NCBI RefSeq assembly: GCF_001905465.1
Contig: NZ_LISX01000003.1
Span: forward strand, 124,001 to 188,000
From: Kitasatospora sp. CB01950
Lineage (GTDB): Bacteria > Actinomycetota > Actinomycetes > Streptomycetales > Streptomycetaceae
Length of the DNA stretch: 64,000 nucleotides
Direction: 5' to 3'
The notes beneath the pieces were generated by a model. The model was not told the origin of the DNA. It saw only the letters and a list, made by a program, of their open reading frames with translations, and searched no databases. Position numbers and translations under genes: made by a program. This document shows positions 1-7,683 of the stretch, piece by piece (the stretch's first letter is position 1; every line of letters starts with the position of its first letter).

Positions 1-1
1 G

Positions 2-127
2 ACGCACGGCACCCCGTTCTGTCCGGCCTGCGGCTTCCGGCTCGCCCAACCCGCGCAGTGCACCTCCTGTCACGCGGACGTCCCCGCGAACTCGGCGTTC
101 TGCCCCGGCTGCGGCACCCGCCGCTGA
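2..127 (+). CDS. Zinc-ribbon protein, C-terminal fragment
   Basis: Only the last 41 codons are inside the window; the 5' end lies upstream. The fragment carries two CxxC pairs typical of a double zinc ribbon (FCPACG and FCPGCG flanking CTSCH), so it probably binds one or two zinc ions. Such ribbons end many actinobacterial proteins of unrelated function, and nothing visible says what the rest of this protein does. The frame stops with TGA just after the final CGTRR. Confidence 0.7.
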   Translation, partial: THGTPFCPACGFRLAQPAQCTSCHADVPANSAFCPGCGTRR

Positions 128-184
128 CCGCACGCGCCGCTGACCGCACCGGCCCCGGCCGCACCTCGCGTGCGGCCGGGGCCG

Positions 185-430
185 TCAGGTGCCGACGCTG
201 GGCAGCAGGAGGATGCGGTCGGGGTCGTACGGGCGCCAGTGCGGCTCGGCGCCGATCAGGCGCAGACGGCACCAGGGGGTGCCGTCGGGGGCGTGCCACC
301 AGGCGTTGATGCGGCCGAGGGTCCAGTTGTCGGAGTCGTCGAGGCGGACCTCGACGGGTTGGTAGGCGGGGCGGACTTCGGGTTCCGGCGGGCACCAGGC
401 GGGGTCGGTCCGCAGCTGCGGAGGGAGCAC
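185..430 (-). CDS. Small conserved hypothetical protein, 81 aa
   Basis: A short protein starting at GTG with an AAGGAGG ribosome site six bases upstream, which fixes the start. It is rich in Trp, Pro and Asp and has no membrane segment or signal peptide. The stretch DNWTLGRINAWW followed by WCRLRLIG suggests a small beta-rich fold. I do not recognise a named family. It is divergent from the regulator that follows, sharing an intergenic region of about 170 bases. Confidence 0.65.
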   Translation of the reverse strand: MLPPQLRTDPAWCPPEPEVRPAYQPVEVRLDDSDNWTLGRINAWWHAPDGTPWCRLRLIGAEPHWRPYDPDRILLLPSVGT

Positions 431-467
431 TGTGGGCCTCCTTCGAGTCCGATCGGGAGAGCTCACT

Positions 468-481
468 CTACAGAGGTGTAG
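468..481. promoter_or_regulatory. Small inverted repeat in divergent intergenic region
   Basis: CTACA-GAGG-TGTAG is a perfect 5-bp inverted repeat between the divergent genes at 430 and 600. It could be an operator for the adjacent regulator, but the arms are short and chance is possible. Confidence 0.2.
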
Positions 482-599
482 ATAGTGCTGGCGGGGAATC
501 CCCGAGCCTGGCGCAACGTCGCCGTCCCGGCAGCGGATTCGCGCCACCGGGCGGCCGCACGGTTCTTTCGGGTACGACTGCTGGTCATAGACTCGCCGA

Positions 600-1238
600 A
601 TGACTGCTGAGGACGACTCGTACGCGGTGCTGGGCGCGCTGGGCGACCCGGTGCGGCGCAGGCTGTACCGGCATGTGGCGGGGGCGCCGGAGGAGGTGGG
701 GCGGGACGCGGCGGCGGAGGCGGTCGGGATCTCCCGGTCGCTGGCCGCGTTCCACCTGGACAAACTGGTCGAGGCCGGGCTGCTGACGGTCTCCTACCGG
801 CGGCTGTCGGGCCGGACCGGCCCGGGCGCCGGGCGGCCGGCCAAGCTGTACCGGCGGGCGGAGGGGGAGTTCGCGGTGTCGGTGCCGCCGCGCTCCTACG
901 ACGCGGCCGGCCGGCTGCTCGCCGAGACGGTCGAACGGGCCGGGCTGGACCTGGAGTTGCAGGCGGCGGCGAAGGCCGCCGGCGCGGCGGAGGCGGACGC
1001 GGCCGGGGCGGACCTGGAGGAGGCGCTGCGGGCCCGCGGCTACGCGCCGTTCCGGGACGGCGAGGTGCTGCGGCTGCGGAACTGCCCGTTCCACGCGCTG
1101 GCCGAGGCGTTCCCGGGCCTGGTCTGCGGGATGAACCTGGCGCTGCTGGACGGCCTGGCGGGGGAGGAGTGGTCGGCGAGGATGGCGGCGTGCCCGGGCG
1201 GATGCTGCGTCGCACTCTCTAAAAACAAAAATCATTGA
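600..1238 (+). CDS. Winged-helix regulator, COG2345/SufR-like
   Basis: A 212-residue predicted DNA-binding protein. Residues about 8-80 form a winged helix of ArsR/SufR type (LGALGDPVRRRLYRHV, then SRSLAAFHLDKLVEAGLL). The C-terminal half has the Cys pattern NCPFHALAEAFPGLVCGMN followed by CPGGCC, which in COG2345/SufR proteins can hold an iron-sulfur cluster that tunes DNA binding. No suf genes are adjacent. Translation ends in an unusually A-rich tail coding SKNKNH, and the downstream DUF3291 gene follows within 33 bases, so the two may be co-transcribed. Its target is unknown. Confidence 0.85.
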   Translation: MTAEDDSYAVLGALGDPVRRRLYRHVAGAPEEVGRDAAAEAVGISRSLAAFHLDKLVEAGLLTVSYRRLSGRTGPGAGRPAKLYRRAEGEFAVSVPPRSYDAAGRLLAETVERAGLDLELQAAAKAAGAAEADAAGADLEEALRARGYAPFRDGEVLRLRNCPFHALAEAFPGLVCGMNLALLDGLAGEEWSARMAACPGGCCVALSKNKNH

Positions 1239-1249
1239 CGATAGATCGT
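1238..1249. promoter_or_regulatory. Palindrome between regulator and DUF3291 gene
   Basis: ACGAT-AG-ATCGT is a perfect 5-bp inverted repeat directly after the regulator stop and 21 bases before the next start. A role as an operator of the preceding regulator is possible but unproven. Confidence 0.25.
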
Positions 1250-1270
1250 GGGGCGGGCCATGCTTGCCCC

Positions 1271-1750
1271 ATGACCGGTTATCAGCTCGCCCAGATCAAC
1301 ATCGGCCGCCTCCTCGCCCCACGCCACTCCCCGCTGGTCGCCGACTTCGTCGACCAGCTCGACGAGATGAACGCCCTCGCCGAGCGCAGCCCCGGTTTCG
1401 TGTGGCGGCTGGTGGACGACGCGGAGCCGGCGGCGGTCGCCGCGCACCCCGAGCTGGCCGACGAGAAGTTCCAGCTCAACTGCTCGGTGTGGGAGTCCGT
1501 CGAGGCGCTGTGGGAGTACGCCTTCCGCAGCGACCACCTGCGGGTGCTGAGCCGCCGCCGCGAGTGGTTCGAACGCCCCGACGGCCCGCACCAGGCCCTG
1601 TGGTGGGTCCCGGCCGGTCACCGCCCGACCGCCGCCGAGGCCATGGGCCGCATCGCCCGTCTCCGCGACCACGGGCCCGGCCCGGACGCCTTCACCTTCC
1701 GCGACCGCCACCCGGCGCCGGAAGCCCGGGCGGCGGGCGTACGGGTCTGA
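1271..1750 (+). CDS. DUF3291 family protein
   Basis: A 159-residue soluble protein with the family hallmarks: N-terminal YQLAQINIGRLLAP, then SPGFVWRL and SVWESVEALWEYAF, and C-terminal HQALWWVPAGHRPT. DUF3291 resembles the dimeric alpha/beta-barrel monooxygenase fold, but no reaction is established. An upstream in-frame ATG at 1235 would overlap the regulator gene; the ATG at 1271 is chosen because the family begins at this point. It lies just downstream of the COG2345-type regulator on the same strand. Confidence 0.85.
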   Translation: MTGYQLAQINIGRLLAPRHSPLVADFVDQLDEMNALAERSPGFVWRLVDDAEPAAVAAHPELADEKFQLNCSVWESVEALWEYAFRSDHLRVLSRRREWFERPDGPHQALWWVPAGHRPTAAEAMGRIARLRDHGPGPDAFTFRDRHPAPEARAAGVRV

Positions 1751-1798
1751 GCGGTCGTGCGGGCCCGGCAGTCGTGCAGGCCGGGGGAGAGAGAGGTC

Positions 1799-2575
1799 TC
1801 AGGTGCGGGGGCCGGCGACCTCGGGGCTCAGGCGGATGATGCTCAGGTCGATCTGCCCGAAGCCGTCCTCCCAGCCCATGACGGCCTCGCACGCGTAGTC
1901 GTCGAGGCCGAAGGCGCGGGCGTCGTCGAACATCGGCATCAGGCCCACCTCGCCGTCGGTGAGGAAGTAGGAGACGTGGGCGCGCAGGCCGGGGTGCGCG
2001 ACGGTCGCGAGGTCCTCCTCCCAGCCCTCCTCCGGGGCGACCTCGAACGGGACCAGGTCCTCGGGGGTGCGGCCGGTGTCGAGGGCGGCGCGGAACGCGT
2101 CCAGCAGGGTGCCGTCGGAGCGCAGACGGGCGAAGTGGACCACCCACCTGCCCGGATGCTCCGCCAGGTCGACGCCGTGCTCGACCAGCAGCGGGGCGAG
2201 GTCCGCGCCGCGGATCAGGCCGTCGGAGAAGCAGGCCGCGGCCACGGCGGACGCGAACGGCTCCGGCAGGGCGGGCGAGTCGCGGTCGGCGGGGATGCCG
2301 AAGATCGAACCGGCGGCGTCGAAGACCGGGGTACGGACGCTGTCGTCGAACAACGAGGCGTCCCAGCACACCGGTTCGGCCCCGCTCAGCGCCTGCGGCC
2401 GCACCCAGGCGGGGTCGTGGTCGAACTCGACCTCGTTGATCAGGTTGCCGCCGACGCCGGCCGCGTACACCGCGTCCGGGTCGAATTCGTGCAGCGGGCG
2501 GCCGATCATCATCCCGAAGGCGTCGGCGAGTTGACGGTCCCAGTCGCTGTCGACCGGGGCGTGGCGAGAGGTCAT
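1799..2575 (-). CDS. Conserved hypothetical protein, 258 aa
   Basis: An acidic soluble protein without signal peptide or membrane segment. I recognise no named domain. Distinct stretches are NLINEVEFDHDPAWVRPQ, PVFDAAGSIFGIPAD and the C-terminal EAVMGWEDGFGQIDLSIIRL. The ATG at 2575 is preferred to one 13 codons upstream because the family-like start MTSRHAP follows it. It is convergent with the DUF3291 gene and lies upstream of the PLP lyase in the same direction, with about 60 bases to that gene's stop. Confidence 0.7.
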   Translation of the reverse strand: MTSRHAPVDSDWDRQLADAFGMMIGRPLHEFDPDAVYAAGVGGNLINEVEFDHDPAWVRPQALSGAEPVCWDASLFDDSVRTPVFDAAGSIFGIPADRDSPALPEPFASAVAAACFSDGLIRGADLAPLLVEHGVDLAEHPGRWVVHFARLRSDGTLLDAFRAALDTGRTPEDLVPFEVAPEEGWEEDLATVAHPGLRAHVSYFLTDGEVGLMPMFDDARAFGLDDYACEAVMGWEDGFGQIDLSIIRLSPEVAGPRT

Positions 2576-2628
2576 GGGCGGCACCGTAGCGCCGCCCTCC
2601 GACAGGGCGGACACGGCGGAGCCAAAAT

Positions 2629-2643
2629 CTGACGGAACGTCAG
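2629..2643 (-). terminator. Short hairpin at lyase stop
   Basis: CTGACG-GAA-CGTCAG is a perfect 6-bp inverted repeat that includes the stop codon of the PLP lyase gene and lies between two genes. It could help end transcription; the stem is short and no U tract follows. Confidence 0.3.
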
Positions 2644-3581
2644 GCCAGCGTCCCCGGATCGGTGTTGGCCCCGCACAGAACCACGCACACCCGCTCGCCC
2701 TCGGCGGGCCGGTACCCGCCGCCGGTGAGCGCGGCGAGCGCCGTCGAGGCGGCGTGCTCCACTGCCAACCGGTGGCCGTCCCACAGGAGTTGACGCGCCC
2801 GGACGATCTCCTCGTCGGACACCAGGACGCAGCTCACCCCGTCCTGCCCGGCGGCCCGCAGCGCGGCCGCGGAGGCCCGCCGGGCGCCCAGCGAGTCGGC
2901 GGCGACCGACTCCACGGTGACGTCCACCGGCCGGCCCGCCGCCACCGCCGCGTGCAGCGCCTGCGAACCCGCCGGCTCCACGGCGACCGTCCGCACCCCG
3001 TGCTCGCGCGCCGCGGTGGCCACGCCCGCGAACAGCCCGCCGCCGCCGACCGACACCACCACCGTGTCCACGGACGGGAGCCGGTCGCGCACCTCGTCCA
3101 GCAGGGTGCCCGCGCCGGCGGCGATCAGCGGATGGTCGTAGGCGTGCGAGGCCAACGCGCCCGAGGCCGCCGCGAACTCCTCGCAGGCCGCCAGCGCCTC
3201 CGCGTACTCGCGGCCCGCCAGCCGCACCTCGGCCCCGTAGCCGCGCAGCCGGGCCACCTTCACCGCCGGAGCGTTCTCCGGCAGGAACACCGTCGCCCGG
3301 ACGCCCTGCTGCCGGGCCGCCCAGGCGCACGCCAGGCCCGCGTTGCCGCCCGACGCGATGGTCACCCCCGCGTCGGGCAACGTGCCGGCCTCCCGGTGCG
3401 CCTGGACGAAGTTCTGCGCGCCGCGGGCCTTGAACGACCCGGTGTGCTGCAGGAGTTCGAGCGCCGCCCAGACCTCGCCCGCCCCGCCGGGCAGGTCGAG
3501 CGGGGCCACCGCGACGGGCCGGACCCGCCCGGCGATCCGCTCGCCGGCCGCCTTGATGTCGCCGTACGTGAGCTGCTGCAC
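2640..3581 (-). CDS. PLP-dependent threonine/serine dehydratase-like lyase
   Basis: A 313-residue fold-type II PLP enzyme, predicted to deaminate L-threonine or L-serine to a 2-oxo acid and ammonia in the cytoplasm. The PLP lysine is Lys51 in GSFKARGA; SGGNAGLA follows as the substrate loop and SVGGGGLFAG as the phosphate-binding glycine loop. There is no C-terminal ACT regulatory domain, so it resembles the short catabolic enzymes rather than biosynthetic IlvA. GTG at 3581 is chosen because GGAG lies eight bases upstream. Related fold members such as serine racemase cannot be excluded. Confidence 0.85.
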   Translation of the reverse strand: MQQLTYGDIKAAGERIAGRVRPVAVAPLDLPGGAGEVWAALELLQHTGSFKARGAQNFVQAHREAGTLPDAGVTIASGGNAGLACAWAARQQGVRATVFLPENAPAVKVARLRGYGAEVRLAGREYAEALAACEEFAAASGALASHAYDHPLIAAGAGTLLDEVRDRLPSVDTVVVSVGGGGLFAGVATAAREHGVRTVAVEPAGSQALHAAVAAGRPVDVTVESVAADSLGARRASAAALRAAGQDGVSCVLVSDEEIVRARQLLWDGHRLAVEHAASTALAALTGGGYRPAEGERVCVVLCGANTDPGTLA

Positions 3582-3679
3582 GCTGTTGCTCCTGCCGCGT
3601 CGAGGCTGTGCGCGGGCCGCTGCCGCGTCCCGCGCCGTTCGGACCCGACGGTACTCGAACGTCCGGTCCGGGCCGGGGT

Positions 3680-4351
3680 CTACGGGTGGCGGCCGGTCGC
3701 GGAGGCGAAGCCGAGCCAGGTGTGCCGGTTGCCGGCCCAGCACCAGCCGACCTTCGGCGCGTCGCGGCGCTCGCGGCCGTCGCGCCCGGTGCCGTTGCTG
3801 ATCCACAGCGCCGGGGTGCGGGCGTCGAGCGCGCCGGTGGGCTTGCGCAGCCGGGAGCCGATGGTCATGAAGCAGTGGTTGCGTTCCAGTACCTCGGGCC
3901 GTTGCAGCACCCAGTGGATGCCCTCGGTGAGCAGCAGTGGAGTGCGGTCCTCGGCGGTCAGGGCCGGGAGCGCCTCGTCGGGGCTCCAGTTGGCCATCCG
4001 GTCGCCCCGGTCGAGGCCGGTGAGCAGGTACAGCGGCGCGTCCGGCAGCGACACCGTCCCGATCGGCCCGAAATCGTCCACGTCCGGCATGTCGACGACG
4101 ACGAAACCCGCCTTCCCGTCCCGGCGCAGCAGCGGCGCGAGCGCGGACGCGGGGGCGAGGTCGGGACGGACGGCGAGCAGGGCGCCGTCGGCGGGCACGG
4201 TGGTCTCCGCGGCCGCGGCGAAGGCGCGCAGGTCGGCGGCCGACAGCCGGGCGGTCTCGTGCACCCCCAACGCGACCAGACGCTCGGCCTGGGCGCCGAG
4301 CGGCGGAAGGACCGAGTGGACGGCGGACACGGCGGACGTGAGTTCGGGCAT
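3680..4351 (-). CDS. DUF5701 family protein
   Basis: A 223-residue soluble protein of unknown function. The C-terminal half has the family signature NHCFMTIGSRLRKP, then RTPALWISN and KVGWCWAGNRHTWLGFASA. The N-terminal half is more variable. No catalytic residues are established. It stands alone between the PLP lyase and the divergent photolyase gene. Confidence 0.85.
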   Translation of the reverse strand: MPELTSAVSAVHSVLPPLGAQAERLVALGVHETARLSAADLRAFAAAAETTVPADGALLAVRPDLAPASALAPLLRRDGKAGFVVVDMPDVDDFGPIGTVSLPDAPLYLLTGLDRGDRMANWSPDEALPALTAEDRTPLLLTEGIHWVLQRPEVLERNHCFMTIGSRLRKPTGALDARTPALWISNGTGRDGRERRDAPKVGWCWAGNRHTWLGFASATGRHP

Positions 4352-4548
4352 GGCGCTCCCAAGGGCGGAAAGGCGGCGGGGACCTCGGAGAAACGTGGCC
4401 GCGCGCCGGGATGTTCCCGATGTCGCAAGGAAGTTGGCACCGAATGCTCATCCGCGGCGGCGTTCGCTCCGAAGAAGACAGGGGGACACCCGTCCCCTGC
4501 GGCCCGCCCGTCCGGCCCGCACCCCCCACGGAAGGCGTGCCCCCCGCC

Positions 4549-5886
4549 ATGACCGTCGCCGTCGTCCTGTTCACCCAGGACCTGCGCCTGCACGACAACC
4601 CCGCCCTGCACGCCGCGTGCGCCGAGGCCGACCAGGTGGTGCCGCTGTTCGTCACCGACCCGGCGATCGCCGCGGCCGGCTTCGACGCCCCCAACCGCCT
4701 TGCGTTCCTTGCCGGTTGCCTCGCCGACCTGGACACCGCGCTGCGCCGCGCCGGCAGCGCGCTGCTGGTGCGCCACGGCGACACCGCCGAGCAGACCGCC
4801 CGGCTGGCCGCCGAACTCGACGCGACGGCCGTGCACCTCGCCGCCGGGGTCAGCGGCTACGCCCGGCGGCGCGAACAGCGACTGCGGCACGCCCTCGGGG
4901 ACCGCCTGCGGGTCCACGAGGGCTCGCTGACGGCCGTGCCACCCGGCGCGGTGACGCCCGCCGGACGCGACCACTACGCGGTGTTCACCCCCTACCACCG
5001 GGCCTGGCAGCAGGTCCGCCGCCGCACCCCGCTGCCCGCGCCCCGCGCCGTCGCCACCCCGACCGGACTGCGCGGCACGGACGTCGAGGCCGCCGAGCCG
5101 ACCGCCGCCCGCCTGCCCGAACCCGGCGAGAGTGCCGCCCGCCGGGCCTGGCGGCACTGGCACAGCGGCCAGTACGCCGACCTGCACGACGACCTGGCCG
5201 CCGACGGCACCTCGCATCTGTCGCCGTACCTGCACTTCGGCTGCCTGTCCGCGAACGAGCTGGTCCAGCTCGCCGAGCGGCGCGGCGGACCCGGCGCGGA
5301 CGCCTTCGTCCGGCAGCTGGTGTGGCGCGACTTCCACCACCAGGTGCTCGCCGCCCGCCCGGCCGCCGCACACGCCGACTACCGCACCCGGAACGACAGT
5401 TGGCGCACCGACGCGGACGAACTCGCCGCCTGGCAGCAGGGCCGCACCGGGTTCCCGATCATCGACGCCGGGATGCGGCAGCTCGCCGAGACCGGCTGGA
5501 TGCACAATCGGGCCCGACTGCTCACCGCGAGCTTCCTGGCCAAGTCCCTGTACCTGGACTGGCGGTTCGGCGCCCGCCACTTCCTCGCCCACCTGGTCGA
5601 CGGCGACCTGGCCAACAACCAGCTGAACTGGCAGTGGGTGGCCGGCACCGGCACCGACACCCGACCCAACCGGGTCCTCAACCCCCTTGCCCAGGCCGAC
5701 CGTTACGACCCCGACGGGGCGTACGTCCGCCGCTGGGTGCCCGAACTCGCCGAGCTGCCCGGCCGCGAGATCCACCGCCCCTGGCGGGCCCGCCGACGTC
5801 CCGCCGACTACCCCGACCCGCTGATCGACCCCGACAGCACCGGGCACCGCCTGCGGGAGGCGCGCGGCCTGACAGGCGGTCAGTAG
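4549..5886 (+). CDS. phr: Deoxyribodipyrimidine photolyase
   Basis: A 445-residue class I photolyase that uses blue light and reduced FAD to split cyclobutane pyrimidine dimers. The N-terminal Rossmann-like antenna domain (about residues 1-130) begins VAVVLFTQDLRLHDNPAL. The helical FAD domain has FVRQLVWRDFHH, DAGMRQLAETGWMHNRAR, DGDLANNQLNWQWVAGTGTD and the Trp-rich tract needed for electron transfer. Length and order are normal for the family. Longer in-frame starts exist, but the protein family begins at this ATG. The 3' end overlaps the convergent VOC gene by seven bases. Confidence 0.93.
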   Translation: MTVAVVLFTQDLRLHDNPALHAACAEADQVVPLFVTDPAIAAAGFDAPNRLAFLAGCLADLDTALRRAGSALLVRHGDTAEQTARLAAELDATAVHLAAGVSGYARRREQRLRHALGDRLRVHEGSLTAVPPGAVTPAGRDHYAVFTPYHRAWQQVRRRTPLPAPRAVATPTGLRGTDVEAAEPTAARLPEPGESAARRAWRHWHSGQYADLHDDLAADGTSHLSPYLHFGCLSANELVQLAERRGGPGADAFVRQLVWRDFHHQVLAARPAAAHADYRTRNDSWRTDADELAAWQQGRTGFPIIDAGMRQLAETGWMHNRARLLTASFLAKSLYLDWRFGARHFLAHLVDGDLANNQLNWQWVAGTGTDTRPNRVLNPLAQADRYDPDGAYVRRWVPELAELPGREIHRPWRARRRPADYPDPLIDPDSTGHRLREARGLTGGQ

Positions 5887-6686
5887 GTCGGCACCGCCGC
5901 CGGGGTCATCAGCACGAAATCCGCGCCCGCGCCGTCCAGGCACACCGCCATCCGTCCGATGCCCGGTGCGTCCGACGGGCCCACCACCACCTCGCCGCCC
6001 TTGGTGCGCACGGTGGCGGCGGCCGCGTCGCAGTCGGTGACCGTGAACACCGGGTGCCAGTCCGGCACGCCCTGGGACAACGACAGTTGCTCGGCCGGCA
6101 CCTGGAGGACGCCGCCGTGCATCCGCTCCCGGGGCTGACCGGCCGGGGTGACGATGACGTACGTCCCGTCCCCGCCGCCGGGCATCGCCATCTCCTCGCG
6201 CTGCCAGCCGAACACCGCCTCGTAGAACGCCAGCGCCGCCGACGCGTCCGAGGTGTACAGCTCCGTCCAGCACAGCGCGCCCGGATCGTCCGTCGCCTCC
6301 AGGCCGCGCGCCCGGCCCGGCGTCCACGCCGCGAACCGGCCGCCCTGCGGGTCGGTGAACTGCGCCACCGCCGCCCAGCCGTCCGCGTCCTGCGGCTCCA
6401 CCCGCACCGTGCCGCCCGCCCGCAGGACGGAGGCGGCGGTCTCGTGGACGTCCGGGGTGAAGAAGTACAGCATCCACGCCGAACGGGCCCCGCGCTCGGT
6501 CAGCAGCCCGATCCCCGCAGCCGTGCGGCCTCGCGACGTGGCCAGTCCGAAGGCGCCGCCGGAGTCCTCCATCGGCTCGAACTCCCAACCCAGCACCGCC
6601 CCGTAGAAGTCGCCGGCGGCCGACACGTCCGGCGCGCCCAGGTCCAGCCAGCACGGTGAGCCGGGCACGAAATCGGTGGTGATCAT
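5880..6686 (-). CDS. Two-domain VOC (glyoxalase-fold) protein
   Basis: A 268-residue protein made of two vicinal-oxygen-chelate domains. The first, about residues 6-125, starts FVPGSPCWLDLGAPDVSAAGDFY; the second, about 137-265, has CWTELYTSDASAALAFYEAVFGW. This tandem arrangement is common in Streptomyces and often annotated as a glyoxalase/bleomycin-resistance-like or hydroxylase protein; the substrate is not predictable. GGGAG upstream of the ATG supports the start. It ends inside the last codons of the photolyase gene on the opposite strand. Confidence 0.85.
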   Translation of the reverse strand: MITTDFVPGSPCWLDLGAPDVSAAGDFYGAVLGWEFEPMEDSGGAFGLATSRGRTAAGIGLLTERGARSAWMLYFFTPDVHETAASVLRAGGTVRVEPQDADGWAAVAQFTDPQGGRFAAWTPGRARGLEATDDPGALCWTELYTSDASAALAFYEAVFGWQREEMAMPGGGDGTYVIVTPAGQPRERMHGGVLQVPAEQLSLSQGVPDWHPVFTVTDCDAAAATVRTKGGEVVVGPSDAPGIGRMAVCLDGAGADFVLMTPAAVPTY

Positions 6687-6857
6687 GGCGGTCTCCCTTC
6701 GCCGGGCACTCCCTCCCAGCCTGTCACCGGCCCCCGGACGGCGCGTCCCGGCCGGGACGTCGAGCGCCCGCCTCCGGTACCGCCAAGCGGAGGAAATCCT
6801 GTGCAGATCGTCGGGTGAAGCATTGAATTCGACCGTCGAACGGATTCCTGACATGAC

Positions 6858-6891
6858 ATTTCGCGGAAATTCCTCCCTCCAGCCGCGAAAT
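6858..6891. promoter_or_regulatory. Inverted repeat upstream of STAS gene
   Basis: ATTTCGCGG and CCGCGAAAT form perfect 9-bp arms separated by 16 bases, about 80 bases upstream of the STAS start. The surrounding 6780-6960 stretch is markedly AT-richer than the window. It may be an operator or a leader hairpin. Confidence 0.4.
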
Positions 6892-6972
6892 CGTCACTCG
6901 GAACAGGGTTCGGGCCGTCGGAATCGGGCAGAGGCCGCATACCCCCCGCGATCCCAGGAGAAAGGCACCAGA

Positions 6973-7407
6973 GTGGCACTGAGCGTGAGCTACGGGGAGC
7001 GATACGGCTGGACGGTCGTCCAGGTCGCCGGCGAGGTGGACATCAGTGGAGTCTCCGCACTCCGCGAGCGTCTCCAGCGGCTGGTCACCGAAGGCTGTCT
7101 GCGCATGGTGGTGGACATCAGCCGGGTCGACTTCTGCGACTCGACCGGCTTCGCCGTGCTGGTCGCCACCCGCCGCATGCTGTCCTCCCGCGGCGGCCGG
7201 CTCCGGCTGGTCCTCCCCGGACCCGAGACCCACACCCGCAAGATCCTCCAACTCTTCGGAATCCAAAGGATCTTCGACGTCCACGACTCCGTCGACGACG
7301 CCCTCGCGGACCTGCGCGAGGCCTTCATGAACGAGAGCAAGGCGAACGCGGACGGCAACGACGCCGTCCCACGCCCCCGGGAGGGCAGCCGCGCCGTCGC
7401 CGACTGA
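6973..7407 (+). CDS. STAS-domain anti-sigma factor antagonist
   Basis: A 144-residue SpoIIAA/BldG-like protein. The STAS domain (about residues 2-105) has VVQVAGEVDISGVSALRERL and the phosphorylation loop DFCDSTGFAVLV with acceptor Ser57. Unphosphorylated antagonists of this family bind an anti-sigma kinase and free a sigma factor; phosphorylation reverses this. No anti-sigma kinase gene is adjacent, so the partner is elsewhere. The C-terminal 35 residues are an acidic and Arg-rich extension. GTG is chosen because AAAGG lies seven bases upstream. Confidence 0.88.
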   Translation: MALSVSYGERYGWTVVQVAGEVDISGVSALRERLQRLVTEGCLRMVVDISRVDFCDSTGFAVLVATRRMLSSRGGRLRLVLPGPETHTRKILQLFGIQRIFDVHDSVDDALADLREAFMNESKANADGNDAVPRPREGSRAVAD

Positions 7408-7488
7408 CCCGCCGGGCGGGCAGGGCCGGGGCGCGTCAACGTCGACGTCAAGGACGACGACGACTGAGGCGGCGGCACGGGCGACGAC

Positions 7489-7592
7489 CGCGCGGCTGTA
7501 TGGCTGTATGGCTTGAACGACCGTATGACTGCACGGCTTGAACGACTGCACGACCGTAGGACTGGACGACCGTACGACTGCACGACCGCATC
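7489..7592. repeat. Degenerate tandem repeats, convergent intergenic
   Basis: Between the STAS gene and the convergent sigma-CAP gene, blocks such as GGCTTGAACGACC, GACTGCACGACCGT and GACGACCGTACGACTGCAC recur in imperfect tandem. The 276-base gap holds no convincing gene. Confidence 0.6.
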
Positions 7593-7683
7593 CGCGGCGT
7601 CGACGGAGACGACCGCACCGGCAGCGGGCAGGCCGCAGTGTCGAAGGCGACGGCCGCGGCTACCGCACCACGGCCCGGGGCCA

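Noticed and set aside
2574..6659. A 1361-codon open frame on the + strand
   Set aside because: It runs antisense or out of frame across the lyase, DUF5701, photolyase and VOC genes, has low-complexity Arg/Pro-rich sequence and no domains. Long shadow frames are expected at this GC content.
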